DNA of 20,356 nucleotides from an uncultured Lachnospiraceae bacterium (GTDB taxonomy: Bacteria > Bacillota > Clostridia > Lachnospirales > Lachnospiraceae), in the NCBI GenBank assembly GCA_948441955.1, contig CAOJQZ010000042.1, positions 1 through 20,356 of the forward strand, given 5' to 3'. Under the pieces are notes generated by a model that was not told where the DNA came from, searched no databases, and saw only the letters and a list, made by a program, of their open reading frames with translations. Each line of letters starts with the position of its first letter. Position 1 is the first letter of the stretch. Positions 7,477 through 15,350 of the stretch are shown here, piece by piece. Position numbers and translations under genes: made by a program.

Positions 7477-8349
7477 ATGGAGTATCAGATAAAAAATGGA
7501 AGTATACAGTTAATAATATCAGATGTAGGTGCAGAGCTTCAGTCGATTAAGAAGGATAACACGGAATACTTGTGGAACGGCGATGAAAGATACTGGAAGG
7601 AGCGTTCGCCGATATTATTTCCCTATGTAGGAAGATTTACAGAAGGTAAGTATCTTCTTAATGGAAAAGAATATGAGATGGACATTCACGGGTTTGCAAG
7701 GAAGCTGCCCTATCATGTTATTTTTCAGGAAGAAGATGCAATAACCTTTGAGCTTAGGGATAATGAGGAAACCTATGGAATGTATCCGTATCATTTTATC
7801 CTTCAGGTATCTTATGAGCTTAAGGATAATGAGATTGCTGTTACCTGCCGTGTTTCAAACTGCTCGAAGGAAACCATGTATTTTGGAATCGGCGGACATC
7901 CTGGTTTTATGGTGCCGCTTGAGGATGGACTGGCATTCTCCGATTATTATCTGGAGTTTGGCTGTGAGGCGAGACCGGAGCGGGTTGGACACACTCCGGC
8001 ATGCTTTGTAAGCGGAATGAATACGGAATTTTTGCTTGAGGCTGGTAAAAAGATACGGCTCTCTCACAATATGTTTGATGATGATGCGATTGTGCTTCGG
8101 AATATGGCCGATGAGGTTACGCTGAGATCCGATAAGGGAACCAAACAGGTGAAGGTTTCCTATCCGGATATGCCTTATCTTGGGATCTGGCATGCGCCGA
8201 ATACAGAGGCTCCTTACGTCTGCATAGAGCCGTGGACGTCTCTGCCGTCCAGACAGGATATTGTGGAGGAGTTTAAATGTAAGAGTGATCTCATTCGTCT
8301 GACGGCCGGAGAACAGTATGTGAATGCATGGAGTATTGCGGTTGAGTAG
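7477..8349 (+). CDS. Aldose 1-epimerase (mutarotase), LacX-like
   Basis: A 290-aa galactose-mutarotase-fold protein of the LacX-like group. Expected catalytic residues are visible: H71 in DIHGFARKLPYHV, H141 in GGHPGFMVPL and E251 in CIEPWTSLPSR, with RFTEGKY near residues 53-59. Such enzymes speed the alpha/beta interconversion of a free aldose before isomerisation or phosphorylation. The frame is open upstream to 7393, but the ATG at 7477 is chosen because ACGGAGGA (7463-7470) lies 6 nt before it and the family N-terminus (short strand, then GAELQSIK) begins there. It is the last clear member of the sugar locus. The sugar is probably the same aldose acted on by the neighbouring isomerase. 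Confidence 0.88.
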   Translation: MEYQIKNGSIQLIISDVGAELQSIKKDNTEYLWNGDERYWKERSPILFPYVGRFTEGKYLLNGKEYEMDIHGFARKLPYHVIFQEEDAITFELRDNEETYGMYPYHFILQVSYELKDNEIAVTCRVSNCSKETMYFGIGGHPGFMVPLEDGLAFSDYYLEFGCEARPERVGHTPACFVSGMNTEFLLEAGKKIRLSHNMFDDDAIVLRNMADEVTLRSDKGTKQVKVSYPDMPYLGIWHAPNTEAPYVCIEPWTSLPSRQDIVEEFKCKSDLIRLTAGEQYVNAWSIAVE

Positions 8350-8388
8350 AAGCTGAATTGATAATACTAGTACAAGGAGGATGAAACG

Positions 8389-9228
8389 ATGCAATTTTTT
8401 TCGCCGGCTGAGATAGCTGAAAATTATATTATGGCAGGAAAGAGGAAGGTAAATACACCGATTCCCAAAATGTTTCTTTTGGCGGTTCTGGCAGGAATCT
8501 TTATTGCAATGGGAGGAGCAGGGGCGACGGCAGCGGCAGTGTCTGTTCCTATGGCATCGGTTGGAAAGCTTATGGGGGCATGTATATTTCCAGGAGGACT
8601 TACCATGGTTCTTCTTGCCGGAAGTGAACTTTTTACGGGGAATTGTCTTCTTACTATCCCGCTTTTGGAAAGAGAAATTACAGCGGCAGGAATGGTGAAA
8701 AACTGGGTGGTTGTATATCTGGGAAATTTTGCGGGAAGCCTCCTTGCGGCGGCGGGAATGGTCTTTTCACATCAGATCAGCCTTTTTAATAACGGGATGG
8801 CAGTATCCGTAATATCTACCGCAGCGTCAAAATGTGTACTTCCTTTTGGAGACGCGCTGATTAAGGGGATTTTATGTAATTTTCTTGTATGCATTGCGGT
8901 GTGGATTTCCTTTGCGGCAAAGGATGTGGCGGGGAAAATTGCAGGATTGTTTTTTCCGATTATGATTTTTGTACTAAGCGGGTTTGAACATAGTGTGGCG
9001 AACATGTATTATATAACGGCAGGCCTTTTGGCAAAAAAAATTCCAGCCTATGCAGAGGCAGCGGCAGGGGCCGGAGTTGATATGGATGTAATCACCTGGG
9101 GAAATTTTCTGGGTGTGAATCTTCTTCCGGTTACGCTTGGGAATATAATTGGCGGCGCAGTATGCGTAGGATGTGTTTATTGGTATCTTTATTCAAAAAA
9201 GTGTCAATCTGATCAATCTGGGACGTAG
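8389..9228 (+). CDS. Formate/nitrite transporter (FNT) family channel
   Basis: A 279-aa integral-membrane protein of the FocA/NirC/HSC family, which forms pentameric channels for formate, nitrite, hydrosulfide or other small monovalent anions. Visible signs are about six membrane helices (near 26-48, 62-84, 104-128, 157-178, 185-207 and 240-267), the GGAGATAAA region, SELFTGNCLL (near 79-88) and the signature FEHSVANMYY (near 199-208). AAGGAGG (8374-8380) is 8 nt before the ATG. It lies 39 bp after the mutarotase gene with no terminator seen between, so it may be co-transcribed with region A, possibly linking fermentation-acid export to sugar use, but this is not shown. Its last three residues (SGT) and stop codon lie inside a palindromic repeat at 9215-9256. 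Confidence 0.92.
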   Translation: MQFFSPAEIAENYIMAGKRKVNTPIPKMFLLAVLAGIFIAMGGAGATAAAVSVPMASVGKLMGACIFPGGLTMVLLAGSELFTGNCLLTIPLLEREITAAGMVKNWVVVYLGNFAGSLLAAAGMVFSHQISLFNNGMAVSVISTAASKCVLPFGDALIKGILCNFLVCIAVWISFAAKDVAGKIAGLFFPIMIFVLSGFEHSVANMYYITAGLLAKKIPAYAEAAAGAGVDMDVITWGNFLGVNLLPVTLGNIIGGAVCVGCVYWYLYSKKCQSDQSGT

Positions 9229-9273
9229 TAAAATTAATTTTACTACGTCCCAGATTACACTTTACCCTGTCCC
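9215..9273 (-). repeat. REP-like palindromic element, copy 1 (perfect 42-nt inverted repeat plus conserved box)
   Basis: Bases 9215-9256 are an exact 42-nt palindrome, each arm carrying GGGACGTAGTA. Six bases away, 9263-9273 is the complement of GGGACAGGGTA. Read on the - strand the order is box, 6-nt gap, palindrome, the same as copy 2 at 15226-15282. The element lies between convergent genes, contains the stop codons of both, and should fold as a bidirectional terminator-like hairpin. No transposase gene is nearby. The family is described here from two copies only. Confidence 0.85.
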
Positions 9274-10980
9274 CAACACGTATCTTCTTAGAATATCAAA
9301 AGGCGCCGGTCCTGTTTCCAGTACTTTTTTGTGGAATTTTTCCTGAGAAAAATTATCGCCCCATTTTTTTACAGCCTCTTTTTTCAGCTCCAGAAACTCC
9401 ACATAGCCAATGTAATATTTTAGATAGTTTCCGGGATCGCCGATGATGAGATTGTAGATTTCCTCTATTGTGTCAGTATCTGTGATGCCATAGTCCCTAA
9501 AAAAAGCTACCGTATCAAGTAGTGTCCAGCCGTCGTAATGGATCCCCATGTCTGCGAGGGCGTAAAGGCCGAGAATGACGGAAGAATTATGCTGCATCAA
9601 TGCTGCCTGCTCTTTGGGGAGGGGGGCAAGATAGTAGCTCATCATCTCGCTGTAGGTTGCCCATCCTTCCGTGTAACCGCCAAAATTTAAGAGAGTACGC
9701 AGCGGATCAGGGGAGGTGGCGGAGTAATAGGTGGTCTGATAGAGATGTCCCGGGTATCCTTCATGGGCCAGTGTAGTAAAGAGTGTCAGATTATCGGGCA
9801 TATGGCCGTTGTTTATATAGATGACATTATTTTCAGCATCATCAATTGCCGGAATCATATAAAAGGCAGGGCTTAAATAGTCTTCCATGGATTCCTGAAC
9901 ATATTTTATCTGGATATCAGCTTCCGGGGGTGCGGGGAATGTGCCGTTTAAGCCGGATTCAAGATCTGAAAGTATTTTTTCGGGCTCTGAAGCCGGTATC
10001 AGGGAGGCGTCTGTTTTATTTCTGGATACAGAGGCAAGGTTTTCCTGGATTTTAGCTGCATCTTCAGACATCTGTGAAAATGTAAGAGCCTGCAGCTCTG
10101 GAACAGTGCGTGAGGATCCGGTTTGGCTCTTAACAATCAGCTCATAATATTCAGCTCCTTTTGGAAGATAACACAGACCGCAGCTGTTTTTTCCGGTATT
10201 CTGAAGCGCAGTGAGTGCATCAATCAGTTCCTGATAAGCGGGAAAGACACAAGATTCAATGTTTATATGATTTTGCTCTGCAAAAGCGGCTTTATCCTTT
10301 TCTGGTAAATCCAGTTCTGCTAATCGTTCCTCGAAAGAAGAATACAGATAATTTTTTTCGCCCATTTGTATAAATGCTTTGCATTCTTCAATAAGCTTTT
10401 CTGCATTATACGAAGCCATAAAAAGTCCGGCTTCAGATTTGGCATATTCAAATTCAATAATTGAATGAAAATATTCGGGTATCTTAGTAAGAAGAGTAAG
10501 GTAATCCTGACAGTCATCGGCGTTGTAAAAACGATATTCTGAAAGAAGAACCGGAAGCTGTGACTGTGTCCCGGTCAGGGGTGAAAGAGGTTCTTCATAT
10601 AAAGCATATTTCGCTTCATTTAACAGACTGCTAAGATGGTGCTCCAGAATATCGTAGGTAAGTCCGTTTTGTGAGGATAGCTTTTTTCTGTCATAGGAAT
10701 GGAGAAGTGCAAGTGCATTTTCTACAGAAGCACACATGGAGTCTGTATCAGTGCTTACGGTTCCAAGAGAGACCGGGGCATTTTCTATACCGTAGGAACC
10801 AGGGTCTTTTAGAGTGTAGTGGAGAGAAATCGTGTTGGAGGCCGCCTCCTGACAGAAAAGTTCAAACGTGTACTTTTCAAATCTTTTGTTTTCGTTTTGG
10901 TTCAAGGATTTTAACAGGAGCCCAGAAAAAAGAACAAAAGGGATGATAAGCAAAATAAGTAAAGAACGTTTTTTTGACAT
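9262..10980 (-). CDS. DUF885-family metallopeptidase-like protein, membrane-anchored or secreted
   Basis: A 572-aa protein of the DUF885 group, remote relatives of zinc metallopeptidases. It begins with KK and a hydrophobic segment (residues 6-23), a signal peptide or N-terminal anchor with no lipobox, so the bulk should lie outside the membrane. The putative zinc site is HEGYPGH at 406-412 (an expanded HExxxxH typical of the group), followed by EGWATYSE at 438-445, which supplies a further expected ligand. The start has AAGGA about 7 nt upstream on the - strand. The last four residues (LGTG) and the TAA stop are encoded by the conserved box of the palindromic repeat, suggesting the element set or trimmed the C-terminus. 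Substrate unknown; probably peptides. Confidence 0.85.
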   Translation of the reverse strand: MSKKRSLLILLIIPFVLFSGLLLKSLNQNENKRFEKYTFELFCQEAASNTISLHYTLKDPGSYGIENAPVSLGTVSTDTDSMCASVENALALLHSYDRKKLSSQNGLTYDILEHHLSSLLNEAKYALYEEPLSPLTGTQSQLPVLLSEYRFYNADDCQDYLTLLTKIPEYFHSIIEFEYAKSEAGLFMASYNAEKLIEECKAFIQMGEKNYLYSSFEERLAELDLPEKDKAAFAEQNHINIESCVFPAYQELIDALTALQNTGKNSCGLCYLPKGAEYYELIVKSQTGSSRTVPELQALTFSQMSEDAAKIQENLASVSRNKTDASLIPASEPEKILSDLESGLNGTFPAPPEADIQIKYVQESMEDYLSPAFYMIPAIDDAENNVIYINNGHMPDNLTLFTTLAHEGYPGHLYQTTYYSATSPDPLRTLLNFGGYTEGWATYSEMMSYYLAPLPKEQAALMQHNSSVILGLYALADMGIHYDGWTLLDTVAFFRDYGITDTDTIEEIYNLIIGDPGNYLKYYIGYVEFLELKKEAVKKWGDNFSQEKFHKKVLETGPAPFDILRRYVLGTG

Positions 10981-11029
10981 AATAATCCTTACATCATTTT
11001 ATTTGTATATATATATGCATGAAACAGGA

Positions 11030-11059
11030 TTGACATGTACCCTGTATAAGTATTAAAAT
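11030..11059 (+). promoter_or_regulatory. Sigma-A promoter for the lipoprotein gene
   Basis: TTGACA (11030-11035), an 18-nt spacer and TAAAAT (11054-11059) lie in the divergent gap between the - strand peptidase-like gene and the lipoprotein gene. Transcription would start near 11066, leaving a leader of about 38 nt with AAGGAAAAGGAGA before the ATG at 11104. Confidence 0.7.
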
Positions 11060-11103
11060 AATATTCACGAAACATTTTGTATGAAGGAAAAGGAGAGAAG
11101 AAA

Positions 11104-11724
11104 ATGCAGACAAAAAAAAGATTATTAGCGGCAGCATTAGCAGCCATTGCATGTCTCGGGCTTGCGGCATGCGGAAAAGATTTTGACGCGGCCGGATATA
11201 CGAAAAGTGTATTAGATGCCAACTATCATGGAGAGTATGCAGATTATGCGAAATTCCGTGACCTTTCAGAGAAGGAAGCAAAGGCAGAGATTGAGGATGC
11301 CATGGATGCTCAGGTAGAGGCAGCTTTCATGGGACAGGGTGTAAGCGATGAAGCAAAAGCAAAATATAAGGCGGCTGTTATTGACGTTATGAAGCTTTCA
11401 AAGTATGAAGTGAAGGAAGCTAAGAAGGAGGACGACGGAAGCTATACAGTAACGGTAGAGGTGGAGCCGGTAAATGCTTTCAGTATTGCAAATGAAGCAT
11501 TTGAAGAGATTACTACACAGTATGTGACGGATGGCAAGGATGTGACAAATGTGGATGTTATTATCGACGCACTTGTTGAAGCCCTTAATAAAGCAGTTAC
11601 AGAGAACACCTATGAAGAAAAGGTTTCTATGGAGCTCCATGTAACGCAGGATGGAGAAAATGTTTTCGGTATTGAGGAAGCAGAGGTAAGTGAACTGGAG
11701 AGTACAATGTTCCCGGGAATGTAA
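11104..11724 (+). CDS. Small lipoprotein of unknown function
   Basis: A 206-aa predicted lipoprotein: a basic start (MQTKKR), a hydrophobic alanine/leucine stretch and the lipobox LAAC with C23 as the lipidated residue. The mature part is acidic and mostly helical, with a strand-rich stretch YTVTVEVEPVN and a DGENVFGIEEAEV segment near the end. This layout resembles small surface lipoproteins common in Lachnospiraceae, but I do not recognise a defined function. An in-frame ATG at 11077 exists; 11104 is preferred because AAAAGGAGAG lies just before it and the signal peptide then begins normally. It has its own promoter and a strong terminator, so it is a single-gene transcript. Confidence 0.85.
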   Translation: MQTKKRLLAAALAAIACLGLAACGKDFDAAGYTKSVLDANYHGEYADYAKFRDLSEKEAKAEIEDAMDAQVEAAFMGQGVSDEAKAKYKAAVIDVMKLSKYEVKEAKKEDDGSYTVTVEVEPVNAFSIANEAFEEITTQYVTDGKDVTNVDVIIDALVEALNKAVTENTYEEKVSMELHVTQDGENVFGIEEAEVSELESTMFPGM

Positions 11725-11741
11725 GATAATAATTTGTTATG

Positions 11742-11771
11742 AATGCAGCGGCGGAGGCCGCTGCATTTTTC
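11742..11771 (+). terminator. Strong intrinsic terminator of the lipoprotein gene
   Basis: A perfect 11-bp GC-rich stem (11742-11752 with 11757-11767) closes a GGAG tetraloop and runs into five T (11766-11770). It separates the lipoprotein transcript from the regulator-hydratase operon. Confidence 0.9.
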
Positions 11772-11794
11772 TGTTTCCATTCATTTCAAATATA

Positions 11795-11803
11795 TGCTAC
11801 AAT
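11795..11803 (+). promoter_or_regulatory. Extended -10 promoter of the regulator-hydratase operon
   Basis: TGCTACAAT (11795-11803) is an extended -10 (TGn plus TACAAT). A weak -35, TTTCCA, lies at 11774-11779 with an 18-nt spacer. The predicted start near 11810 falls just before the ATG at 11812, which makes that ATG nearly leaderless and supports the GTG at 11836 as the real start codon. Confidence 0.6.
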
Positions 11804-11835
11804 GTTAGAGAATGAACAGAATAGGAGGAAGGCCA

Positions 11836-12924
11836 GTGTTATCAAATCAAGTATTGCATAAAACAGTGCAGAGTATCTATCATGTTACGGGTCTGGAATG
11901 TTCTGTGTGGGACATACAGGGAAATTGTCTTGTGACAACCAGGGAAAAGGAAAAAGAACTTGAAAAAGAAGTAGTAACCTTTTTAGAGTACGCAGATAAA
12001 GAATCAGAAGGAAGTATATTAGAAACCCGGGGATTATTTTTAGTGCGTGACGAGGAGGAGCCTGTGTATGTTCTGGCGCTGCAGGGTGTGGGGACAGATT
12101 TAAAGGTTGCAGGCGGACTTGGCGCAGGGCAGCTTGAAAGCCTTATTCATGCGTATAAAGAGCGGATGGACAAGAACCGTTTTATGCAGAATCTGATTCT
12201 GGATAATATGCTGCTTGTGGATATTTATAACCAGGCGAAAAAGATGCGGATTCCGGTAGAACAGAGAAGAGCCGTATTCCTGATAGAACCTAAAAATGAA
12301 GGCGATAATCTTGTTTTGGAAACGATGCGGGGATTGTATGCAACAGGGAATAAGGACTTTGTTACTGCAGTGGATGAAAAGCATATCATTCTTATCAAGG
12401 CATTAGAGATAACAGAGGATTATGTGACCCTCAATCATATTGCACGTGTGCTTGCGGATACACTGAATATGGAGGCTATGGTCAATGTACGGATTGCCTT
12501 CAGCACAATTGTAGAAGAGCTTAAGGATGTGTCCCACTCCTATAAGGAGGCGCAGATGGCTCTGGAGGTGGGGCGGGTATTTTATGCAGATAAAAATATT
12601 CTGGCTTATAATGAGCTGGGGATCGGACGTCTGATTCATCAGCTTCCGCCCTCGCTTTGTGAAATGTTTTTAAAAGAAGTGTTTGAGGAAGAGGGAGCAC
12701 ATCAATTTGAGGAAGAGGAGCTGGCGACAGTTTTTACGTTTTTTGAGAACAACCTGAATATATCTGAAACTGCCAGACAGCTGTATATACATCGGAATAC
12801 GCTTGTTTACCGGCTGGAGAAGATTCAGAAGAAAACAGGCTTAGACGTCAGGGTGTTTGAGGATGCGTTAACGTTTAAGATTGCAATGATGGTAGCAGAT
12901 CATATGAATAACATAGAGAGCTAG
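11836..12924 (+). CDS. CdaR/PucR-type transcriptional regulator (sugar-diacid-recognition-like)
   Basis: A 362-aa regulator with the architecture of the carbohydrate diacid regulator group. An N-terminal sensor domain (about residues 1-115, opening LSNQVLHKTVQSIYHVTGLE) leads to a middle region with a PucR-type GGDEF-like fold. The C-terminal PucR helix-turn-helix is at about 299-357 (FFENNLNISETARQLYIHRN, then LVYRLEKIQKKTGL). CdaR itself activates glucarate/galactarate genes in E. coli; Clostridial relatives often control a neighbouring enzyme. GTG 11836 is chosen because AGGAGG (11823-11828) lies 7 nt upstream; the ATG at 11812 would place that site inside the gene. It lies 12 bp before the hydratase gene and should regulate this two-gene operon. 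The effector is unknown, perhaps a di- or tricarboxylate. Confidence 0.88.
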   Translation: MLSNQVLHKTVQSIYHVTGLECSVWDIQGNCLVTTREKEKELEKEVVTFLEYADKESEGSILETRGLFLVRDEEEPVYVLALQGVGTDLKVAGGLGAGQLESLIHAYKERMDKNRFMQNLILDNMLLVDIYNQAKKMRIPVEQRRAVFLIEPKNEGDNLVLETMRGLYATGNKDFVTAVDEKHIILIKALEITEDYVTLNHIARVLADTLNMEAMVNVRIAFSTIVEELKDVSHSYKEAQMALEVGRVFYADKNILAYNELGIGRLIHQLPPSLCEMFLKEVFEEEGAHQFEEEELATVFTFFENNLNISETARQLYIHRNTLVYRLEKIQKKTGLDVRVFEDALTFKIAMMVADHMNNIES

Positions 12925-12936
12925 GAGGAGAAGGAC

Positions 12937-15216
12937 ATGGTGAGACTATACGACAGAGGCGTCTATCTGGTAAACGGGACAGAGATCGCAAAGGATGAAA
13001 AGGAAGTAAAGGGGAAGACAGGACAGGAGATTTCTTCGGAGGATGCTGCAAAACAGACAATGGCATACCGTATTTTGGAGGCCCATAATACTTCCGAAAA
13101 TATGGACAGACTTCAGATTAAATTTGATAAGCTGACATCTCATGATATTACATTTGTAGGAATCATTCAGACGGCCCGTGCATCAGGGCTTGAAAAGTTT
13201 CCGATTCCATATGTGCTCACAAATTGCCACAATTCTTTGTGTGCAGTAGGGGGGACAATAAATGAGGATGATCATATGTTCGGCCTGACCTGCGCAAAAA
13301 AATACGGCGGGGTTTATGTGCCTCCTCATCAGGCCGTTATTCATCAGTATGCCCGTGAAATGCTTGCAGGCGCGGGAGAGATGATTTTAGGTTCAGACAG
13401 CCATACCCGTTATGGAGCGCTTGGAACAATGGCGGTGGGTGAGGGCGGGCCGGAGCTTGTTAAGCAGCTCCTTAATAAGACCTACGACATCAATATGCCG
13501 GGAGTTGTGGCCATTTATCTTGACGGAGAGCCGGTAAAAGGCGTTGGACCGCAGGATGTGGCGCTTGCGATTATCGGCGCAACTTTTGGAAACGGCTATG
13601 TAAACAATAAAGTAATGGAATTTGTAGGACCTGGAGTCAGAAAGCTCAGCGCTGATTTTCGTATCGGCATTGATGTTATGACAACAGAGACGACCTGCCT
13701 GTCTTCTATTTGGACGACTGATGAGAAAATACAGGAATTTTACGAGATTCACGGAAGAGCGGATCACTATAAGGAACTTAATCCAGGTGCAGTTTCCTAT
13801 TATGATGGTATGGTATATGTGAACTTAAGCGAGATTAAGCCTATGATTGCAATGCCGTTCCATCCTTCAAACGTATATACAATTGACGAGGTAAATGAAA
13901 ATCTTGGAGACGTACTTCATGATGTAGAGCAAAAGGCGCTGATAAGTCTGGACGGAGCTGTAGATTATTCCCTTCAGAGTAAGGTGCGGGACGGAAAGCT
14001 TTATGTGGATCAGGGGATTATTGCAGGCTGTGCAGGCGGCGGATTTGAGAATATATGCGCGGCGGCGGATATTATAAAAGGACGTTATATCGGTGCGGAT
14101 GAATTTACCTTCAGCGTATATCCGGCGAGTACGCCTATCTATATGGAACTTGTGAAAAACGGAGCCGCCGCAGATCTGATAGCGTCAGGTGCTATTGTGA
14201 AGACAGCGTTTTGCGGACCTTGTTTTGGAGCAGGGGATACTCCGGCAAACAATGCATTTTCCATCCGGCATTCAACACGGAACTTTCCCAATCGCGAAGG
14301 TTCCAAGCTGCAGAACGGACAGATTGCTTCGGTGGCTCTCATGGATGCCCGTTCCATTGCGGCAACAGCGGCAAATCAAGGATTTCTTACTCCTGCAACA
14401 GCTGTGGATGTGGAGTACAGCGGGAAAAAATATCATTTTGACAGTAATATTTATGAAAACCGTGTATTTGACAGCAAAGGCGTCTGCGATTCATCCGTAG
14501 AGATAAAATTCGGGCCCAATATTAAGGACTGGCCGGCAATGCCGGCGCTCCCGGAAAATTTAATTCTTAAAGTTGTATCCGAGATTCATGACCCGGTAAC
14601 AACGACAGACGAGCTGATTCCGTCAGGCGAAACCTCGTCCTATCGTTCTAATCCACTGGGACTTGCAGAGTTTGCGCTGTCCAGAAAGGATCCGGCATAT
14701 GTAGAACGGGCCAAAAAGGTTCAGGCGGCACAGAAGGCCATAGAAGCAGAACAATGTCCTGTAAAGGCTCTTGAAGAGTTGAAACCGATTATGAACAGAA
14801 TACATGAGAAGTATCCGGATATTGACCGGACGAACGTAGGTGTGGGAAGTACGATTTTTGCAGTGAAGCCGGGAGACGGATCTGCCAGAGAACAGGCGGC
14901 TTCCTGTCAGAAGGTGCTTGGCGGCTGGGCAAATATTGCCAATGAATATGCCACAAAAAGATATCGTTCTAATCTGATTAACTGGGGAATGCTGCCGTTT
15001 ATTATTGAAGCAGACCATGAGAAACTGCCGTTTAAGAATGGAGACTATATTTTTGTACCGGAGATAAGGAAAGCAGTGGAAGAAAGGCAGGCTCTTATCA
15101 AAGCATATGTTGTAAAAAATGGGCTTGAGGAAATGGAATTGAAGCTTGGGGATATGACGGACAATGAGAGGGAGATTATTTTGAAGGGCTGCCTGATTAA
15201 TTACTATAAAGGATAA
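12937..15216 (+). CDS. Aconitase-superfamily hydratase, YbhJ-like
   Basis: A 759-aa member of the aconitase superfamily, close in size to E. coli YbhJ (753 aa), whose substrate is not established. All three [4Fe-4S] ligand cysteines appear present: C365 (IIAGCAGGGF) and C426/C429 (FCGPCFGAG). Other active-site regions are GSDSHTRYG (152-160), STRNFPNREG (446-455), and in the swivel domain GDGSAREQAA (646-655) and YRSNL (676-680). The fused single-chain layout resembles AcnA more than the split isopropylmalate isomerase, but AcnA itself is nearly 900 residues and more conserved, so citrate need not be the substrate. AGGAGG overlaps the stop of the upstream regulator, giving tight coupling. A regulator of the diacid type suggests a hydroxy-acid or sugar-acid substrate (inference). 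Confidence 0.87.
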   Translation: MVRLYDRGVYLVNGTEIAKDEKEVKGKTGQEISSEDAAKQTMAYRILEAHNTSENMDRLQIKFDKLTSHDITFVGIIQTARASGLEKFPIPYVLTNCHNSLCAVGGTINEDDHMFGLTCAKKYGGVYVPPHQAVIHQYAREMLAGAGEMILGSDSHTRYGALGTMAVGEGGPELVKQLLNKTYDINMPGVVAIYLDGEPVKGVGPQDVALAIIGATFGNGYVNNKVMEFVGPGVRKLSADFRIGIDVMTTETTCLSSIWTTDEKIQEFYEIHGRADHYKELNPGAVSYYDGMVYVNLSEIKPMIAMPFHPSNVYTIDEVNENLGDVLHDVEQKALISLDGAVDYSLQSKVRDGKLYVDQGIIAGCAGGGFENICAAADIIKGRYIGADEFTFSVYPASTPIYMELVKNGAAADLIASGAIVKTAFCGPCFGAGDTPANNAFSIRHSTRNFPNREGSKLQNGQIASVALMDARSIAATAANQGFLTPATAVDVEYSGKKYHFDSNIYENRVFDSKGVCDSSVEIKFGPNIKDWPAMPALPENLILKVVSEIHDPVTTTDELIPSGETSSYRSNPLGLAEFALSRKDPAYVERAKKVQAAQKAIEAEQCPVKALEELKPIMNRIHEKYPDIDRTNVGVGSTIFAVKPGDGSAREQAASCQKVLGGWANIANEYATKRYRSNLINWGMLPFIIEADHEKLPFKNGDYIFVPEIRKAVEERQALIKAYVVKNGLEEMELKLGDMTDNEREIILKGCLINYYKG

Positions 15217-15225
15217 ATGCGGTTA

Positions 15226-15282
15226 GGGACAGGGTATTTTCAATTGGGGACGTAGTATTTTTAAAAATACTACGTCCCCAAT
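15226..15282 (+). repeat. REP-like palindromic element, copy 2 (perfect 40-nt inverted repeat plus conserved box)
   Basis: GGGACAGGGTA (15226-15236), a 6-nt gap, then an exact 40-nt palindrome (15243-15282) with GGGACGTAGTA in each arm. Compared with copy 1 the outer and inner stem bases differ yet stay fully paired (outer ATTG/CAAT versus AATCT/AGATT), so structure rather than sequence is kept. It begins 9 bp after the hydratase stop and probably acts as that operon's terminator; the final T is also the first base of a candidate ECF -35 box. Confidence 0.85.
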
Positions 15283-15313
15283 GCAACACCTGCCTTTTTT
15301 TATGACTCTAATA
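15282..15313 (+). promoter_or_regulatory. Candidate ECF sigma promoter (autoregulatory)
   Basis: TGCAAC (15282-15287), a 16-nt spacer containing eight T, then GACTCTAATA (15304-15313) resembles self-recognised promoters of Clostridial ECF sigma factors (an AAC-type -35 and a CGACT/GACTC-type -10). It lies about 40 nt before the sigma gene, the expected position for autoregulation. The match to family patterns is from memory. Confidence 0.55.
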
Positions 15314-15350
15314 TATAACAGGTCAACACATCCGTGAGGGAGGAAATAAT

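Noticed and set aside
1..8349. Sulfoquinovose (sulfo-EMP type) pathway
   Set aside because: A PfkB kinase and class II aldolase would fit, but the isomerase carries the lyxose/mannose isomerase ligand set and no sulfolactaldehyde-handling or sulfonate export gene is present.
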